From: Azorhizobium caulinodans ORS 571
GTDB taxonomy: Bacteria > Pseudomonadota > Alphaproteobacteria > Rhizobiales > Xanthobacteraceae
Length of the DNA stretch: 64,000 nucleotides
Assembly (NCBI RefSeq): GCF_000010525.1
Contig: NC_009937.1
Span: 2,113,501 to 2,177,500 of the forward strand
Reading direction: 5' to 3'
Position numbers and translations under genes: made by a program
Shown: piece after piece, positions 8,583 through 18,407 of the stretch
How the letters are laid out: the number at the start of each line of letters is the position of its first letter
How positions within the stretch are numbered: position 1 is the stretch's first letter
The notes under the pieces: generated by a model
Databases searched by the model: none
Seen by the model: the letters and a program-made list of their open reading frames with translations, nothing else
Told to the model about the DNA's origin: nothing

Positions 8583-9776
8583 TCATCGGCCCTGGCTTGT
8601 CAAGCCGTCCCGTGCCTCCGCGCGCACGAGGCAGGCCACCACCACGGCCACATAGGTGCCGAGAAGCCCTGCAACCACAAAGGCGAAGCCGTAGGGATTG
8701 TAAGCATCCATGCCGAAGCCGACCACCGGCGGGCCGATGACGAGGCCGATGGAATAGAGCATCACGAAGGCCGCATTGGCGGCGGCGAGGTCCGCGCCAC
8801 GGAATCGCTCGCCCAGATGCGCGAGGCCGACGGTGTAGATGCTGCCGACGATTCCCGTGGCGAGAAACACCGCCACCTTGAAGGCCAGCGTCTCGACGGG
8901 AACGAAGGGCAGGGTGGCCGCCCCCACGGTTCCGGCGAGCGCGCAGAACAGCAGCAGGTAGCGGCGGTCGATCCGGTCGCTGATGAGGCCGAGGGGGATC
9001 TGGAACGCCACATTGCCCAGCACGGCGATGGTCAGAAGGAGCGAGGCTTCCGCGGCCGACAGGCCGAGCCGCACGCCATAGAGCGGCAGGAAGCTCATGA
9101 CGGCGGTCTCCACCGCGCCGAACATCAGCGCCGCCAGCGTCGCAATGGGCGAGCGCCGCACGAATCCGAGGACGCCGTGGTGGTCTTCCTCATGGATCTT
9201 GGGCGTCACGCCGTGGGCGAGCAGGATGGGGATGAGGCCGAGCATCATCACCGCGGCGCCGGCGAGATACGGCTCCCAGCCGCGCGAGCCGAGCACGCCG
9301 AGGATGACCGGCCCCATGGCAGCGCCGATGGAGAGGCCGGTGGCATAAAGGCCCATCATGAGCCCCCGTCGCTTGGGGGAACAGACGGCGTTGATCCAGA
9401 ATTCGCTCACCGCGAACAGCACGCAGAGCGCCGCGCCGAAGACGAATCGCAGCGGAAACCACATGGCGAAGGAGGGGATCGCCTTGAAGCCCAGCAGGGT
9501 CACGGCCGTCAGCACGATGGCGAGCGAGAGCACGCCCCGCACACCGAGCTTGCGGACCATGAGCGGCACGAAGGGGGCGGTGAAGATGGTGGCGATGCCG
9601 GCCACCGCCGTGTTCACGCCGATCCAGGTGTTGGCGATGCCGCGGCTCTCGAGTTCCAGCGCCAGCAGCGGGATCGACAGGCTGAGGCCGATGCCGACCA
9701 CCGATACCGCGCCGATGGCGGCGGCAATGGAGGCGGTACGGCCCGCGCCGGAGATGGCCTGCTCGGGAGCGTGCAT
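8583..9776 (-). CDS. MFS transporter (YcaD-like, 12 TM)
   Basis: A 397-residue membrane protein with about 12 hydrophobic segments. The family loop between TM2 and TM3 (APFVPLMVRKLGVRG) and the mid-protein loop ISDRIDRRYLL mark it as a major facilitator. Its style (SEFWINAVCSPKRRGLMMGLY) resembles the YcaD/CynX-like sugar or drug transporters. The substrate cannot be told. ATG 9776 is preceded by GAGGG; an upstream extension to 9860 has a Pro/Gly-rich sequence unlike a transporter start. It lies downstream of rnr-DUF983-NUDIX on the same strand. Confidence 0.85.
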   Translation of the reverse strand: MHAPEQAISGAGRTASIAAAIGAVSVVGIGLSLSIPLLALELESRGIANTWIGVNTAVAGIATIFTAPFVPLMVRKLGVRGVLSLAIVLTAVTLLGFKAIPSFAMWFPLRFVFGAALCVLFAVSEFWINAVCSPKRRGLMMGLYATGLSIGAAMGPVILGVLGSRGWEPYLAGAAVMMLGLIPILLAHGVTPKIHEEDHHGVLGFVRRSPIATLAALMFGAVETAVMSFLPLYGVRLGLSAAEASLLLTIAVLGNVAFQIPLGLISDRIDRRYLLLFCALAGTVGAATLPFVPVETLAFKVAVFLATGIVGSIYTVGLAHLGERFRGADLAAANAAFVMLYSIGLVIGPPVVGFGMDAYNPYGFAFVVAGLLGTYVAVVVACLVRAEARDGLTSQGR

Positions 9777-9881
9777 GAAAACCCTCGGTACCCTCGGCCC
9801 GCCGGCAGGGGGCGGGTGAACAGAACAAGCGACAGCCGCCGAAGATCGGCCCGGCGGCAACGGAAAGGCGCTGCGGCCGGT

Positions 9882-10628
9882 CTAGTCCAGCAGCGACCGG
9901 ACGAACGTGCCGCGGCGCATGGCGTAGAACGGCACGGGCGCGTGACGGGGCAGGCCGGCGGCGAGCCGTGCGCCCACCTCCTCCAGCACGACGCGGGTGA
10001 TGGTGGGCAGTTCCGCCTTGGCCGTTTCCTCGACCGTCAGCCAGCGCAGCTCGATGAGTTCCGAATCCGGCCCCACCTTGCCGTCCACGCGATGGGCGAC
10101 GTCGGACACGTCGGCGAGGAAGAAGCGGGTGTCGAAGCGTTTCGGCCGGCGGGGCGGCGTGATGGCCCGCAGCACGAAGGAGAGTGCCTCGAGATTGGGA
10201 TAGACGCCCTGCGCGGCAAAGGCGCTCCATTCGCCCTCCGGTGCCTCGGGCGCCCCCGCCTCGGTGGTGCCGATGAGCAGGCCGGTCTCCTCGAAGGTCT
10301 CGCGGATGGCGGCGGCGGCCAGCGCCCGCGCCCGCTGGGCGGAGGGCCGCTGGACATTGGCCATCAGGCGCCGCTCGCTGTCGGCGTCGAGCATGCCATA
10401 GACCGGCATGGCCCGGTCGCTGGCTTCCACGCGACCGCCGGGGAAGACGAACACGTTGGGCATGAAGCGGTGGCTGGGATGGCGCAGGCCCATGAGGATG
10501 CGCGGCGCCTTGCGGCTGCGGTCCACCAGGATCAGCGAGGCGGCATCGCGGGGGCGCACATTGGGCGAGTCCTGGCGGCGCTCGGCAGCGGTGAGGCGCT
10601 CGGCGAGGGCGTGGGTCGGCTGGGTCAT
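9882..10628 (-). CDS. NUDIX hydrolase (NUDT19-like)
   Basis: A 248-residue protein. The opening DAASLILVDRSRKAPRILMGLRH and VFPGGRVEASD are the first part of a NUDIX fold. The catalytic helix AAIRETFEETGLLIG carries the REXXEEXG core but lies about 45 residues after the usual preceding Gly, an insertion typical of NUDT7/NUDT19-like (CoA or acyl-CoA diphosphatase) proteins. The start codon overlaps the DUF983 stop by 4 bases (ATGA), so translation is coupled. Substrate unknown; CoA-type diphosphates are the best guess from the family. Confidence 0.85.
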   Translation of the reverse strand: MTQPTHALAERLTAAERRQDSPNVRPRDAASLILVDRSRKAPRILMGLRHPSHRFMPNVFVFPGGRVEASDRAMPVYGMLDADSERRLMANVQRPSAQRARALAAAAIRETFEETGLLIGTTEAGAPEAPEGEWSAFAAQGVYPNLEALSFVLRAITPPRRPKRFDTRFFLADVSDVAHRVDGKVGPDSELIELRWLTVEETAKAELPTITRVVLEEVGARLAAGLPRHAPVPFYAMRRGTFVRSLLD

Positions 10629-11065
10629 GGGGTGAGCGGCGTCTTTCCGGCGGCCGCGGCAGGCGGCAGGGCCTCGTGTTCGGGACTATCGGGATCAAAG
10701 CCGTGCATGCGCAGGGCCCACTGAAGGCCCACCAGGGCACCCTTGGTGACGGGCAGCAGCGCAAGGCTGAGCAGGAGGGTCAGCGGCAGCCACAGGGCGA
10801 GATGCACCCACACCTCCGGCCGGTAGGCTTCCTCGACGATGACCAGGAGCGGCACCACGATGTGGCCGACCACGAGAATGGTCATGTAAGGCGGGGCATC
10901 GTCCGCCTTCTGGTGATAGAGCGCCTCGCCGCAGGCGGGGCAGTGGTCCGCGACCTTGAGGTAGCGGCGGAACAGCTTGCCGACGCCGCAGGCGGGACAG
11001 AGGCCACGGGCGCCGCGCATCATGGCGCTGGCAGCGTCCCGTTCTGCATTCATGGTCTGCGTCAT
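10625..11065 (-). CDS. DUF983 family membrane protein
   Basis: A 146-residue protein with a zinc-ribbon-like N-terminus: CPACGVGKLF then CPACGEALYHQ, four cysteines in two CPxC pairs at roughly residues 23-48. Two membrane helices follow (PYMTILVVGHIVVPLLVIVEE and a second from about residue 87). This arrangement is the DUF983 signature; function is unknown. It lies 6 bases after rnr and overlaps the NUDIX start by 4 bases, an order conserved in alphaproteobacteria. A role connected to RNA turnover is guesswork from context. Confidence 0.88.
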   Translation of the reverse strand: MTQTMNAERDAASAMMRGARGLCPACGVGKLFRRYLKVADHCPACGEALYHQKADDAPPYMTILVVGHIVVPLLVIVEEAYRPEVWVHLALWLPLTLLLSLALLPVTKGALVGLQWALRMHGFDPDSPEHEALPPAAAAGKTPLTP

Positions 11066-11071
11066 GCGTGC

Positions 11072-13453
11072 CTATCGTCCCTTGCGTGGCGCGCGCCCGG
11101 CGGTGCGCTTGGCAAAACCGGCCCGCGCCTTCGCGGCCTTGGAGGCGGGCCGTTCGGCCCCCCGTCCCTTGGCGGACTTGCCCCTCCCCAAATAGGAGCC
11201 TTCCGACAGAAGTTCAAACCGCAAGGCTCCCGCTACGGGAGCCGCTTCCACCAGCTTCACCTCCACCCGGTCCCCGATACGGTGCATTTCGCCGGTGCGA
11301 TCACCCACCAGGGCCTGCCGGGTCTCGTCGAAGCGGTAATAGTCCTGGCCGAGGCTGGCGGCGGGCACGAAGCCGTCCGCGCCCGTCTCGTCGAGCGCCA
11401 CGAACAGGCCGGCGCGGGTCGCCCCGGTGATGCGGCCCTGGAAGACGGCGCCGATCTGCTCGGCGAGATGATGGGCGATCAGCCGGTCCACCGTCTCGCG
11501 CTCCGCCGCCATGGCCCGGCGCTCGGTGGCTGAGATGTCGGCAGAGATTTCCGCCAGCGTCTCGACGGTCGCGGTCTCGGGCAAGGCATCGGCATCTGCA
11601 CCCAGCGTTCGCAGCAGGCCGCGATGCACCACGAGGTCCGCATAGCGGCGGATGGGCGAGGTGAAATGGGCGTAGCGGCGCAGGTTGAGGCCGAAGTGAC
11701 CGTAATTCTCCGAGGAATATTCCGCCTGCGACTGGCTGCGCAGGATCACCTGATTGACGAGGGGGGCGCTGTCGCCGCCGTCCACCATGCCGAGGATGCG
11801 GTTGAAGTGGGAGGGGCGCACCTGGTCGGTCTTCGGCAGGGAGATGTCGAGCGTCGCCAGAAACTCCCGCAGGGCCGACAGCTTGGCGAGCGTCGGCCCG
11901 TCATGGACGCGGAAGATGAGCGGCACCTTCTTCTGCTCGAGCGTCTCGGCGGCAGCCACATTGGCGAGGATCATGAATTCCTCGATGAGGCGGTGGGCGT
12001 CGAGCCGGGGCGGGACGATCACCCGGTCCACCGTGCCGTCCTCCTTCAGGAGGATCTTGCGCTCGGGCAGGTCCAGTTCCAGCGGTTGGCGGGCGTCGCG
12101 CGCCTGCTTCACGCAGGCATAGGCGGCATAAAGCGGGCGCAGGACGCTTTCCAGCAGCGGCGCGGTGGTGTCGTCGCTCACCCCGTCGATGGCGGCCTGC
12201 GCCTGCTCATAGGCGAGCTTGGCTGCCGAGCGCATGAGGATGCGGTGGAAGGAGTGGCTGCGCTTGCGCCCGTCCTTGCCGATGACCATTCGGACGGCAA
12301 GCGCGGCACGGTCCTCCTGCGGGCGTAGCGAGCACAGATCGTTGGAGATGCGCTCGGGCAGCATGGGCACCACCCGGTCCGGGAAATAGACCGAATTGCC
12401 GCGCAGCAATGCCTCGCGGTCCAGAGCCGAGCCCGGCCGCACATAGGCGGCGACGTCCGCGATGGCGACCGTGACGATGAAGCCGCCCGCATTGTCCGGG
12501 TCGTCGTCCGGCACCGCATGGACGGCGTCGTCATGGTCCTTGGCGTCGGGCGGATCGATGGTGACGAGGGGCAGCTTGCGCCAGTCTTCGCGGCCCTTGG
12601 CGGTCGCGGGCCTTGCGGCCTCGGCCTCGGCGATCACCTTGGCCGGGAAGGCGTTGGGAATGCCGTGGGCGTGGATGGCGACGAGGCTGATGGCCTTCTC
12701 TGTGGCGAGCGAGCCGAGGCGCTCCTTCACCCGCGCGGTGGGCTGGCCGAAGACGCGCTGGTGCATCATCTCCACCGAGACGAGGTCGCCGTCCTCCGCG
12801 CCATTCTCGGCACCGGGCGGCACCTGAAGCTCGCGGCCGAGGTTCTTCTTGTCGATGGGGATGATGCGCCCGCCACCGCTGCTGCCGGGAGGCGCCTTTC
12901 GGAAGACCCCGAGCTGCTGCTTGCGGGCTTTCTCCAGCACCTTGATGACGCGGCCGGTATAGCCGATGCCGGGCGCGGGATCGTTCGGCTCCACCCGCAC
13001 CACAATGCGGTCCGAGAGGCCGGGGGCGGGGCCACGCAGCTTGTCCGGGACGTGCAGCAGGATCACCGGCGCATCGCCGTGTTCCTCGCTGTCCCATTCC
13101 GTCGGCACGGCCAGCAGTTCGCCGTCGCCATCGCGACCGGTCACATCCACCAGCACCACGCTCGGGAGGCTGCCGGGAACATGCATGCGGCGCCGGCCGC
13201 CTTCCACGGCGCCCTCGTCCTTGAGGTCGCGCAGCAACGCCTTCAATTCGATCTTCTGGCCGGAGCCGAGGCCGAAGGCACGGGCGATGTCGCGCTTGCT
13301 CACCTTGCCACCCTGCGAGGCGATGAAGGCCAGCACCTCCTCCTTGCCGGGCAGGACGCCGGTGGCCTTGAAGGCGGGGGCGTCCGGCTGGCGCACGGCG
13401 CGGGTCTTGCGGCTGGGGGCAGGGCGTTTCGGCGTCGAGGGTCGTTTGGGCAA
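11072..13453 (-). CDS. rnr: Ribonuclease R
   Basis: Processive 3'-5' exoribonuclease of the RNB family, about 793 residues. In order: an N-terminal winged-helix segment (SQGGKVSKRDIARAFGL), cold-shock domains, the RNB catalytic domain with TIDPPDAKDHDDAVH (metal-binding aspartates) and ERISNDLCSLRPQEDRAAL, then the S1 domain (IGAVFQGRITGATRAGLFVAL) and a basic Arg/Lys-rich tail. No ATG fits the start: a TTG at 13453 gives the usual basic PKRPSTPKRP start, while the frame is open to another TTG at 13516. It heads the rnr-DUF983-NUDIX-MFS unit. Confidence 0.93.
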   Translation of the reverse strand: MPKRPSTPKRPAPSRKTRAVRQPDAPAFKATGVLPGKEEVLAFIASQGGKVSKRDIARAFGLGSGQKIELKALLRDLKDEGAVEGGRRRMHVPGSLPSVVLVDVTGRDGDGELLAVPTEWDSEEHGDAPVILLHVPDKLRGPAPGLSDRIVVRVEPNDPAPGIGYTGRVIKVLEKARKQQLGVFRKAPPGSSGGGRIIPIDKKNLGRELQVPPGAENGAEDGDLVSVEMMHQRVFGQPTARVKERLGSLATEKAISLVAIHAHGIPNAFPAKVIAEAEAARPATAKGREDWRKLPLVTIDPPDAKDHDDAVHAVPDDDPDNAGGFIVTVAIADVAAYVRPGSALDREALLRGNSVYFPDRVVPMLPERISNDLCSLRPQEDRAALAVRMVIGKDGRKRSHSFHRILMRSAAKLAYEQAQAAIDGVSDDTTAPLLESVLRPLYAAYACVKQARDARQPLELDLPERKILLKEDGTVDRVIVPPRLDAHRLIEEFMILANVAAAETLEQKKVPLIFRVHDGPTLAKLSALREFLATLDISLPKTDQVRPSHFNRILGMVDGGDSAPLVNQVILRSQSQAEYSSENYGHFGLNLRRYAHFTSPIRRYADLVVHRGLLRTLGADADALPETATVETLAEISADISATERRAMAAERETVDRLIAHHLAEQIGAVFQGRITGATRAGLFVALDETGADGFVPAASLGQDYYRFDETRQALVGDRTGEMHRIGDRVEVKLVEAAPVAGALRFELLSEGSYLGRGKSAKGRGAERPASKAAKARAGFAKRTAGRAPRKGR

Positions 13454-13784
13454 GGGCGTGTCCCGTGGCCCGCAGTGGCACGGGCAAAAATCCAGTTGCG
13501 CCGGGCGGCCTGACAACCCCGTGAGGCGCGCGAGGCCCCGGCACGGGCCGCAGGCTAGTGCAGCGGGCCCCTGATTTCAAAGTCATTCCACGATTTGTGG
13601 AAGGCAGCCGCCGCGGCTTGTGGCAGGATTGTGGTGGCGGCGCGCACCTGCCGCATACGTTGCGTCGGCGCCATGCGGCACCGGCCTTGTCCGGTTGGTG
13701 GTTGTGAAGAACAATAATCAGTACAACTTAGCATCTGAGGGCACCCCGGACACCGCCGCGCCGCCGGGCGTGCCAGAGGCCCCC

Positions 13785-15278
13785 ATGTCCGTCACTGCCG
13801 CCGCTCCTGCCCAGCTCGACCATTCCGAAATCCGCTCCATCCTCTTCGGCGTCATGCTGGCCATGCTGCTGGCGGCGCTGGACCAGACCATCGTGGCCAC
13901 GGCCCTGCCCACGATCGGCGCCGATCTCGGGGATTTCGAGAGCCTGTCCTGGGTGGTGACGGCCTATCTGCTGACCTCGACCGCCGTGACGCCGCTCTAT
14001 GGCCGGCTCAGCGACGTGCATGGGCGGCGCATGATGATGCTCATCGCCATCTCGATCTTCTCGGTCGGCTCGCTCGCCTGCGCGCTCGCCCCCAACATGG
14101 TGGTGCTGATCTTCGCCCGCGGTCTTCAGGGGCTCGGCGGCGGCGGACTGATCTCGCTGGCCCAGACCATCATTGCGGACATCGTGTCTCCCCGCGAGCG
14201 CGGACGCTATCAGGGCTATTTCGCAAGTGTCTTCATGGCGAGCAGCCTGTGCGGGCCGGTGCTCGGCGGCGTGCTGGCGCAGCATCTGCACTGGTCGCTC
14301 ATCTTCTGGATCAACCTGCCGCTCGGCCTCGCGGCCTATTTCATGACCGACCGCCAGCTCCGCCGCCTGCCGCGCCACGAGCGCAAGGCCAAGGTGGATG
14401 TCATCGGCGCCGTGCTGATGGTCGTCTCCACCATTTCCCTGCTGCTGCTTCTGACCTGGGGCGGTGTGCGCTACGCTTGGGATGCGCCGGAAATCCTCGC
14501 GCTCGGCGGTGCCGCGGTGATCTTCGCCGTGCTCTTCGTCTGGCGCTTGCGCACCGCCGACGAACCTTTCCTGCCGCTGCCGGTCCTCCTGCATCCGGTG
14601 GTGGCGCGCGGCACGGCCACCGCTCTGATGACCATGGGCACGCTGATCGCCCTGTCCATCAATGTGCCGCTCTATTTCGAGACCGCGCGCGGCCTGTCTG
14701 CCAGCCAATCGGGCCTCGCCCTCATTCCGCTCATGGGCGGCGTGGTGCTGGGGGCTCTCCTCGCCGGCCGGGCGCTGTTCATGCTCGAGCACTACAAGCG
14801 CGTGGCCATCTCCGGTATCGCAGTGGCCATTCTCGGTCTGCTGTTTCTGTCGCTGGGCCCGGAACGGCCGCCGCTGCCGCTGATGCTGCTCGTGTTCGGC
14901 CTGATGGGCATCGGCATCGGCTGCGTGCTGCCCATCACCACGGTTTCGATCCAGAACGCCGTGGAGCCGCATCAGATGGGCACCGCCACCGGCACCATGA
15001 ACTTCTTCCGCTCGCTCGGCTCGGCGGTTCTGGTGGCGGGCTTCGGCGCGGTGCTGATGGCCGCCCTTGGTCTGGGGCCGGGGCAGGGCAATCTCGAACA
15101 GCTCATCGGCGGCGCCGATCAGGCGGGGCTCGCCTCCGCCTTCCGTATCGTCTTCGGCTGCGCTTCCGTCACGCTGATGCTGGGGCTTCTTGCGCTGATG
15201 AGCATGGAGCAGAAGCCGTTGCGCACGAGCGTCCGAAAGACCTCCGAAGAAGGCGGGGTGGTCGGCGTCGGCGAATAG
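13785..15278 (+). CDS. DHA2-family (EmrB/QacA) multidrug MFS exporter
   Basis: A 497-residue membrane protein with about 14 hydrophobic segments, the DHA2 number. Motif C-like and family marks are LDQTIVATALPTIGADLG, VVTAYLLTSTAVTPLYGRLSDVHGRR and GRYQGYFASVFMASSLCGPVLGG. ATG 13785 starts just before the first soluble stretch; the open frame to 13620 adds about 55 residues without family resemblance. It separates topA from rnr, which are adjacent in many relatives, so it is likely an insertion. Its stop codon lies in the loop of a hairpin shared with topA. Confidence 0.88.
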   Translation: MSVTAAAPAQLDHSEIRSILFGVMLAMLLAALDQTIVATALPTIGADLGDFESLSWVVTAYLLTSTAVTPLYGRLSDVHGRRMMMLIAISIFSVGSLACALAPNMVVLIFARGLQGLGGGGLISLAQTIIADIVSPRERGRYQGYFASVFMASSLCGPVLGGVLAQHLHWSLIFWINLPLGLAAYFMTDRQLRRLPRHERKAKVDVIGAVLMVVSTISLLLLLTWGGVRYAWDAPEILALGGAAVIFAVLFVWRLRTADEPFLPLPVLLHPVVARGTATALMTMGTLIALSINVPLYFETARGLSASQSGLALIPLMGGVVLGALLAGRALFMLEHYKRVAISGIAVAILGLLFLSLGPERPPLPLMLLVFGLMGIGIGCVLPITTVSIQNAVEPHQMGTATGTMNFFRSLGSAVLVAGFGAVLMAALGLGPGQGNLEQLIGGADQAGLASAFRIVFGCASVTLMLGLLALMSMEQKPLRTSVRKTSEEGGVVGVGE

Positions 15279-15288
15279 CGCCGACGCC
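15264..15288. terminator. Bidirectional hairpin between the MFS gene and topA
   Basis: GGCGTCGGCG-AATAG-CGCCGACGCC is a perfect 10-bp stem whose loop contains the TAG stop of the MFS gene. It lies 8 bases before the topA stop on the other strand. There is no T-run in either direction. Confidence 0.6.
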
Positions 15289-15296
15289 CTGTCCCG

Positions 15297-17975
15297 TCAC
15301 TCCTCGGCCGCGGCGTCCGCCTTGGCCTTGGCGGTCTTCTTCGTCCCCGCAGCCTTGGTGGTGGTCTTCTTGGCGGCGGTCTTGGTCGCAGTCTTTTTGG
15401 CCGGGGCCTTCTTCGCAGCGCCGTCGGCGGACGCGCTCTTGCGTGCCGGCTTGCGGGCGCTCGGGGAGGCGGCGGCCTTGGCTTCGATCAGGGCGAGAGC
15501 CTGTTCCAGCGTCAGGCTGTCTGGATCCTGCGACTTCGGCAGCGTGGCGTTGATCTTGCCGTGGTTCACGTAAGGCCCGAAGCGGCCCGCGCGCACCGTG
15601 ATCGCCCCGCCTTCGGTGGGGTGATCGCCCAGCGTGCGCCCGGCCGGCGCCGCGCCGCGACCGCCGCGGCCGCGGGACTGCTTCTCCGCCAACAGCACCA
15701 CGGCCCGGTTCAGGCCGACGGTGAGCACGTCGTCCGCCGCTTCCAGATTGGCGTAGACCTTGCCGTGCTGGATATAGGGGCCGAAGCGGCCAATGCCGGC
15801 GAGGATGGGTTCGCCATCTTCCGGATGGGTGCCGACGCGGCGGGGCAGGGCCAGCAGCGCGAGCGCCGTCTCCAGGTCCACGTCCGCCGGAGCAAGGCCC
15901 TTGGGCAGGCTGGAGCGCTTGGGCTTCTCGCCGTCCACCGCCTCGCCGAGCTGGAGATAGGCGCCGAAACGGCCGTCTCGCAGAGTGACTTCGAGGCCGG
16001 TCTCGGGATCGGTGCCGAGCTTGCGCACGCCGTCGCCGCCCGCTTCGCCCTCGCCGCCCGAGAGCGGGCGGGTGTAGCGGCATTCGGGATAGTTCGAGCA
16101 GCCGATGAAAGCGCCGAACTTACCCATCTTGAGCGACAGGCGGCCGCTGCCGCAGGTCGGGCACAGGCGCGGATCGCTGCCGTCTTCCTTCGCCGGGAAG
16201 AGGTGCGCGGTCAGGATCTCGTCGAGGGCGTCGATCACCTGCGAGACGCGCAGCTCCTTGGTGGCGTCCACCGCCAAGGAGAAGTCGTTCCAGAAGTCGC
16301 GCAGCACCTGCTTCCAGTCGATCTCGGCGGCGGAGATCTCGTCGAGCTTCTCCTCGAGGTCGGCGGTGAAGTCGTACTCCACATACTTCTTGAAGAAGCT
16401 CTGGAGGAAGGCGGTGACGAGCCGGCCCTTGTCCTCGGGAACGAGGCGCTTCTTTTCCAGCTTCACATATTCGCGGTCGCGCAGCACCGCGAGCACGGCG
16501 GCATAGGTGGAGGGGCGGCCGATGCCGAGCTCCTCCATGCGCTTGACGAGCGAGGCTTCCGAATAGCGCGGCGGCGGTTCGGTGAAGTGCTGGTCGGTCT
16601 TGATCTCGCGCTTGTCGAGGGCTTCGCCGGCGCTCATGGCGGGCAGGCGGCGGCTCTCCTCGTCATCGTCCTCGTCGTCCTTGCCCTCGCGATAGAGGGT
16701 CAGGAAGCCGTCGAACTTCACCACCGTGCCGGTGGCGGTCAGCTCCAGCTCGCGGCCGGCGGCCTTGGCGATGATGTCGGCGGTGGTGCGTTCGAGCTCG
16801 GCCGATTCCATCTGGCTCGCGATCGTGCGGGTCCAGATCAGCTCGTAGAGCCGGGCCTGTTCCGCATCGAGATGGCGGGCCATTTCGCGCGGATGGCGCG
16901 AAGGGTCGGTCGGACGGATGGCCTCGTGGGCCTCCTGCGCATTCTTCGCCTTGGTGGTGTATTTGCGCGGCGTTCCGGGCAGGTAGCGGGCGCCGTACTG
17001 CGCCGAGATGGCATTGCGCGTGGCAGTCACGGCCTCCGGCGCCATGTCCACGCCGTCGGTTCGCATATAGGTGATGAGACCGGCCGTTTCGCCGCCGATG
17101 TCCACGCCCTCGTAGAGGCGCTGGGCGATCTGCATGGTGCGGGCCGGCGCAAGGCCGAGCTTGCGGCTCGCCTCCTGCTGGAGCGTCGAGGTGGTGAACG
17201 GCGGCTGCGGATGGCGCCGCACGGGCTTGGCTTCCACGTTGCGCACGCTGAAGGCCGCCGTGTCGAGGGCCGCGCGGAAGGCGGCGGCCTCCTCGGCCGT
17301 GCCCACCGAGAGGCGGGTGATCTTCTTGCCGTCGGCCCCGGACAGGCGGGCTTCGAAGGTGTCGCCGCGCGGCGTCGCCAGCGTCGCGGCGATCGACCAG
17401 TATTCCTTGGCGACGAACAGCTCGATCTCGCGCTCGCGGTCGCAGACGAGGCGCAGCGCCACCGACTGCACGCGGCCGGCGGAGCGGGCGCCGGGCAGCT
17501 TGCGCCACAGCACGGGAGAAAGGGTGAAGCCGACGAGATAGTCCAGCGCGCGGCGCGCGAGATAGGCGTCCACCAGCGCCACGTCCACGGCGCGCGGGGC
17601 CTTCATGGCCTCCAGCACGGCCTGCTTGGTGATGGCGTTGAAGACGACGCGCTCGACCTTCTGGCCCTTCAGCGCCTTCTTCTCCCGCAGCACTTCCAGC
17701 ACGTGCCAGGAAATGGCCTCGCCTTCGCGATCCGGGTCGGTGGCGAGGATCAGGCCGTCAGCCACCTTGACCGCCTTGGCAATGTCGTTGAGCCGCTTCT
17801 GGGCCTTGGGATCAACCTCCCAGAGCATCCGGAAGTCCGCTTCCGGGTCCACCGATCCATCCTTGGAGGGAAGGTCGCGGATGTGCCCGTAGGACGCGAT
17901 GACCTCGTAGCCTGGTCCGAGATATTTGTTGATCGTCTTCGCCTTAGCCGGCGATTCGACGATGACGACCTGCAT
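15297..17975 (-). CDS. topA: DNA topoisomerase I
   Basis: Type IA topoisomerase that relaxes negative supercoils, 892 residues. TOPRIM domain at the start (VVIVESPAKAKTI and the DPDREGE motif at 80-86). Catalytic Tyr303 lies in GLITYMRTDGV. After the core there is one clear four-cysteine zinc finger (CPTCGSGRLSLKMGKFGAFI continuing to CSNYPEC), then several GRFGPY-type topoisomerase repeats without cysteines. The Lys/Ala-rich tail is typical of alphaproteobacterial TopA. dprA, often upstream in relatives, is absent here. Confidence 0.96.
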   Translation of the reverse strand: MQVVIVESPAKAKTINKYLGPGYEVIASYGHIRDLPSKDGSVDPEADFRMLWEVDPKAQKRLNDIAKAVKVADGLILATDPDREGEAISWHVLEVLREKKALKGQKVERVVFNAITKQAVLEAMKAPRAVDVALVDAYLARRALDYLVGFTLSPVLWRKLPGARSAGRVQSVALRLVCDREREIELFVAKEYWSIAATLATPRGDTFEARLSGADGKKITRLSVGTAEEAAAFRAALDTAAFSVRNVEAKPVRRHPQPPFTTSTLQQEASRKLGLAPARTMQIAQRLYEGVDIGGETAGLITYMRTDGVDMAPEAVTATRNAISAQYGARYLPGTPRKYTTKAKNAQEAHEAIRPTDPSRHPREMARHLDAEQARLYELIWTRTIASQMESAELERTTADIIAKAAGRELELTATGTVVKFDGFLTLYREGKDDEDDDEESRRLPAMSAGEALDKREIKTDQHFTEPPPRYSEASLVKRMEELGIGRPSTYAAVLAVLRDREYVKLEKKRLVPEDKGRLVTAFLQSFFKKYVEYDFTADLEEKLDEISAAEIDWKQVLRDFWNDFSLAVDATKELRVSQVIDALDEILTAHLFPAKEDGSDPRLCPTCGSGRLSLKMGKFGAFIGCSNYPECRYTRPLSGGEGEAGGDGVRKLGTDPETGLEVTLRDGRFGAYLQLGEAVDGEKPKRSSLPKGLAPADVDLETALALLALPRRVGTHPEDGEPILAGIGRFGPYIQHGKVYANLEAADDVLTVGLNRAVVLLAEKQSRGRGGRGAAPAGRTLGDHPTEGGAITVRAGRFGPYVNHGKINATLPKSQDPDSLTLEQALALIEAKAAASPSARKPARKSASADGAAKKAPAKKTATKTAAKKTTTKAAGTKKTAKAKADAAAEE

Positions 17976-18161
17976 TGGACAACAATCTCTTGAGAAACGC
18001 CGCGGCCCCTGGCGGCGGTCGCAACATGGGGGGCGATGGCTGGGCTGTCAAATCCCCCCGTCCCCCGTGGCAGGCTCCGGGCATGTCCTCATTATGCAAC
18101 CATAGGTAAGTTGTTGTTCTTCCCATATCCTTCAGGATGTATGCGGGTGGGGAGAGAGCAG

Positions 18162-18407
18162 ATGGCGGCAGAGACGCACGGCGCCGGCAAGGAGGAGTTT
18201 CTCGCTTATGTGGGGCCGCTTGCGGGCGAACTGGCCCGTCTGGCCCGCGCGCACCATCTGCCCACGCTCGCCTATCTGCTGGACATGGTGCGGCTGGAAG
18301 CCAAGGGGCAGGCGAGCGTCCACCCGCTGAAGCCCGGAGCGCCTGCGCCGCGGCAGGACCTCGGGTCGGCGGTTGGCCTCACGGCAGACGCACCAGCGCG
18401 CCGGTGA
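18162..18407 (+). CDS. Small conserved hypothetical protein
   Basis: An 81-residue protein starting after a GGGGAGAGAG ribosome-binding stretch. The central EEFLAYVGPLAGELARLARAHHLPTLAYLLDMVRLEA is an amphipathic helical core that I have seen in short uncharacterised Hyphomicrobiales proteins, often near genes of unrelated function. No membrane segment or cysteine pair. Its last 29 bases overlap the 3' end of the convergent MFS gene. Function unknown. Confidence 0.65.
   Translation: MAAETHGAGKEEFLAYVGPLAGELARLARAHHLPTLAYLLDMVRLEAKGQASVHPLKPGAPAPRQDLGSAVGLTADAPARR

Noticed and set aside
8460-10724. Plus-strand frame of 754 codons
   Set aside because: It is antisense to the MFS, NUDIX and DUF983 genes. 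The predicted protein is rich in His, Arg, Gly and Glu with no fold, as expected from a GC-rich shadow frame.
15561-17993. Plus-strand frame of 810 codons
   Set aside because: It lies antisense to topA, whose active-site motifs are intact. Composition is that of a shadow frame.
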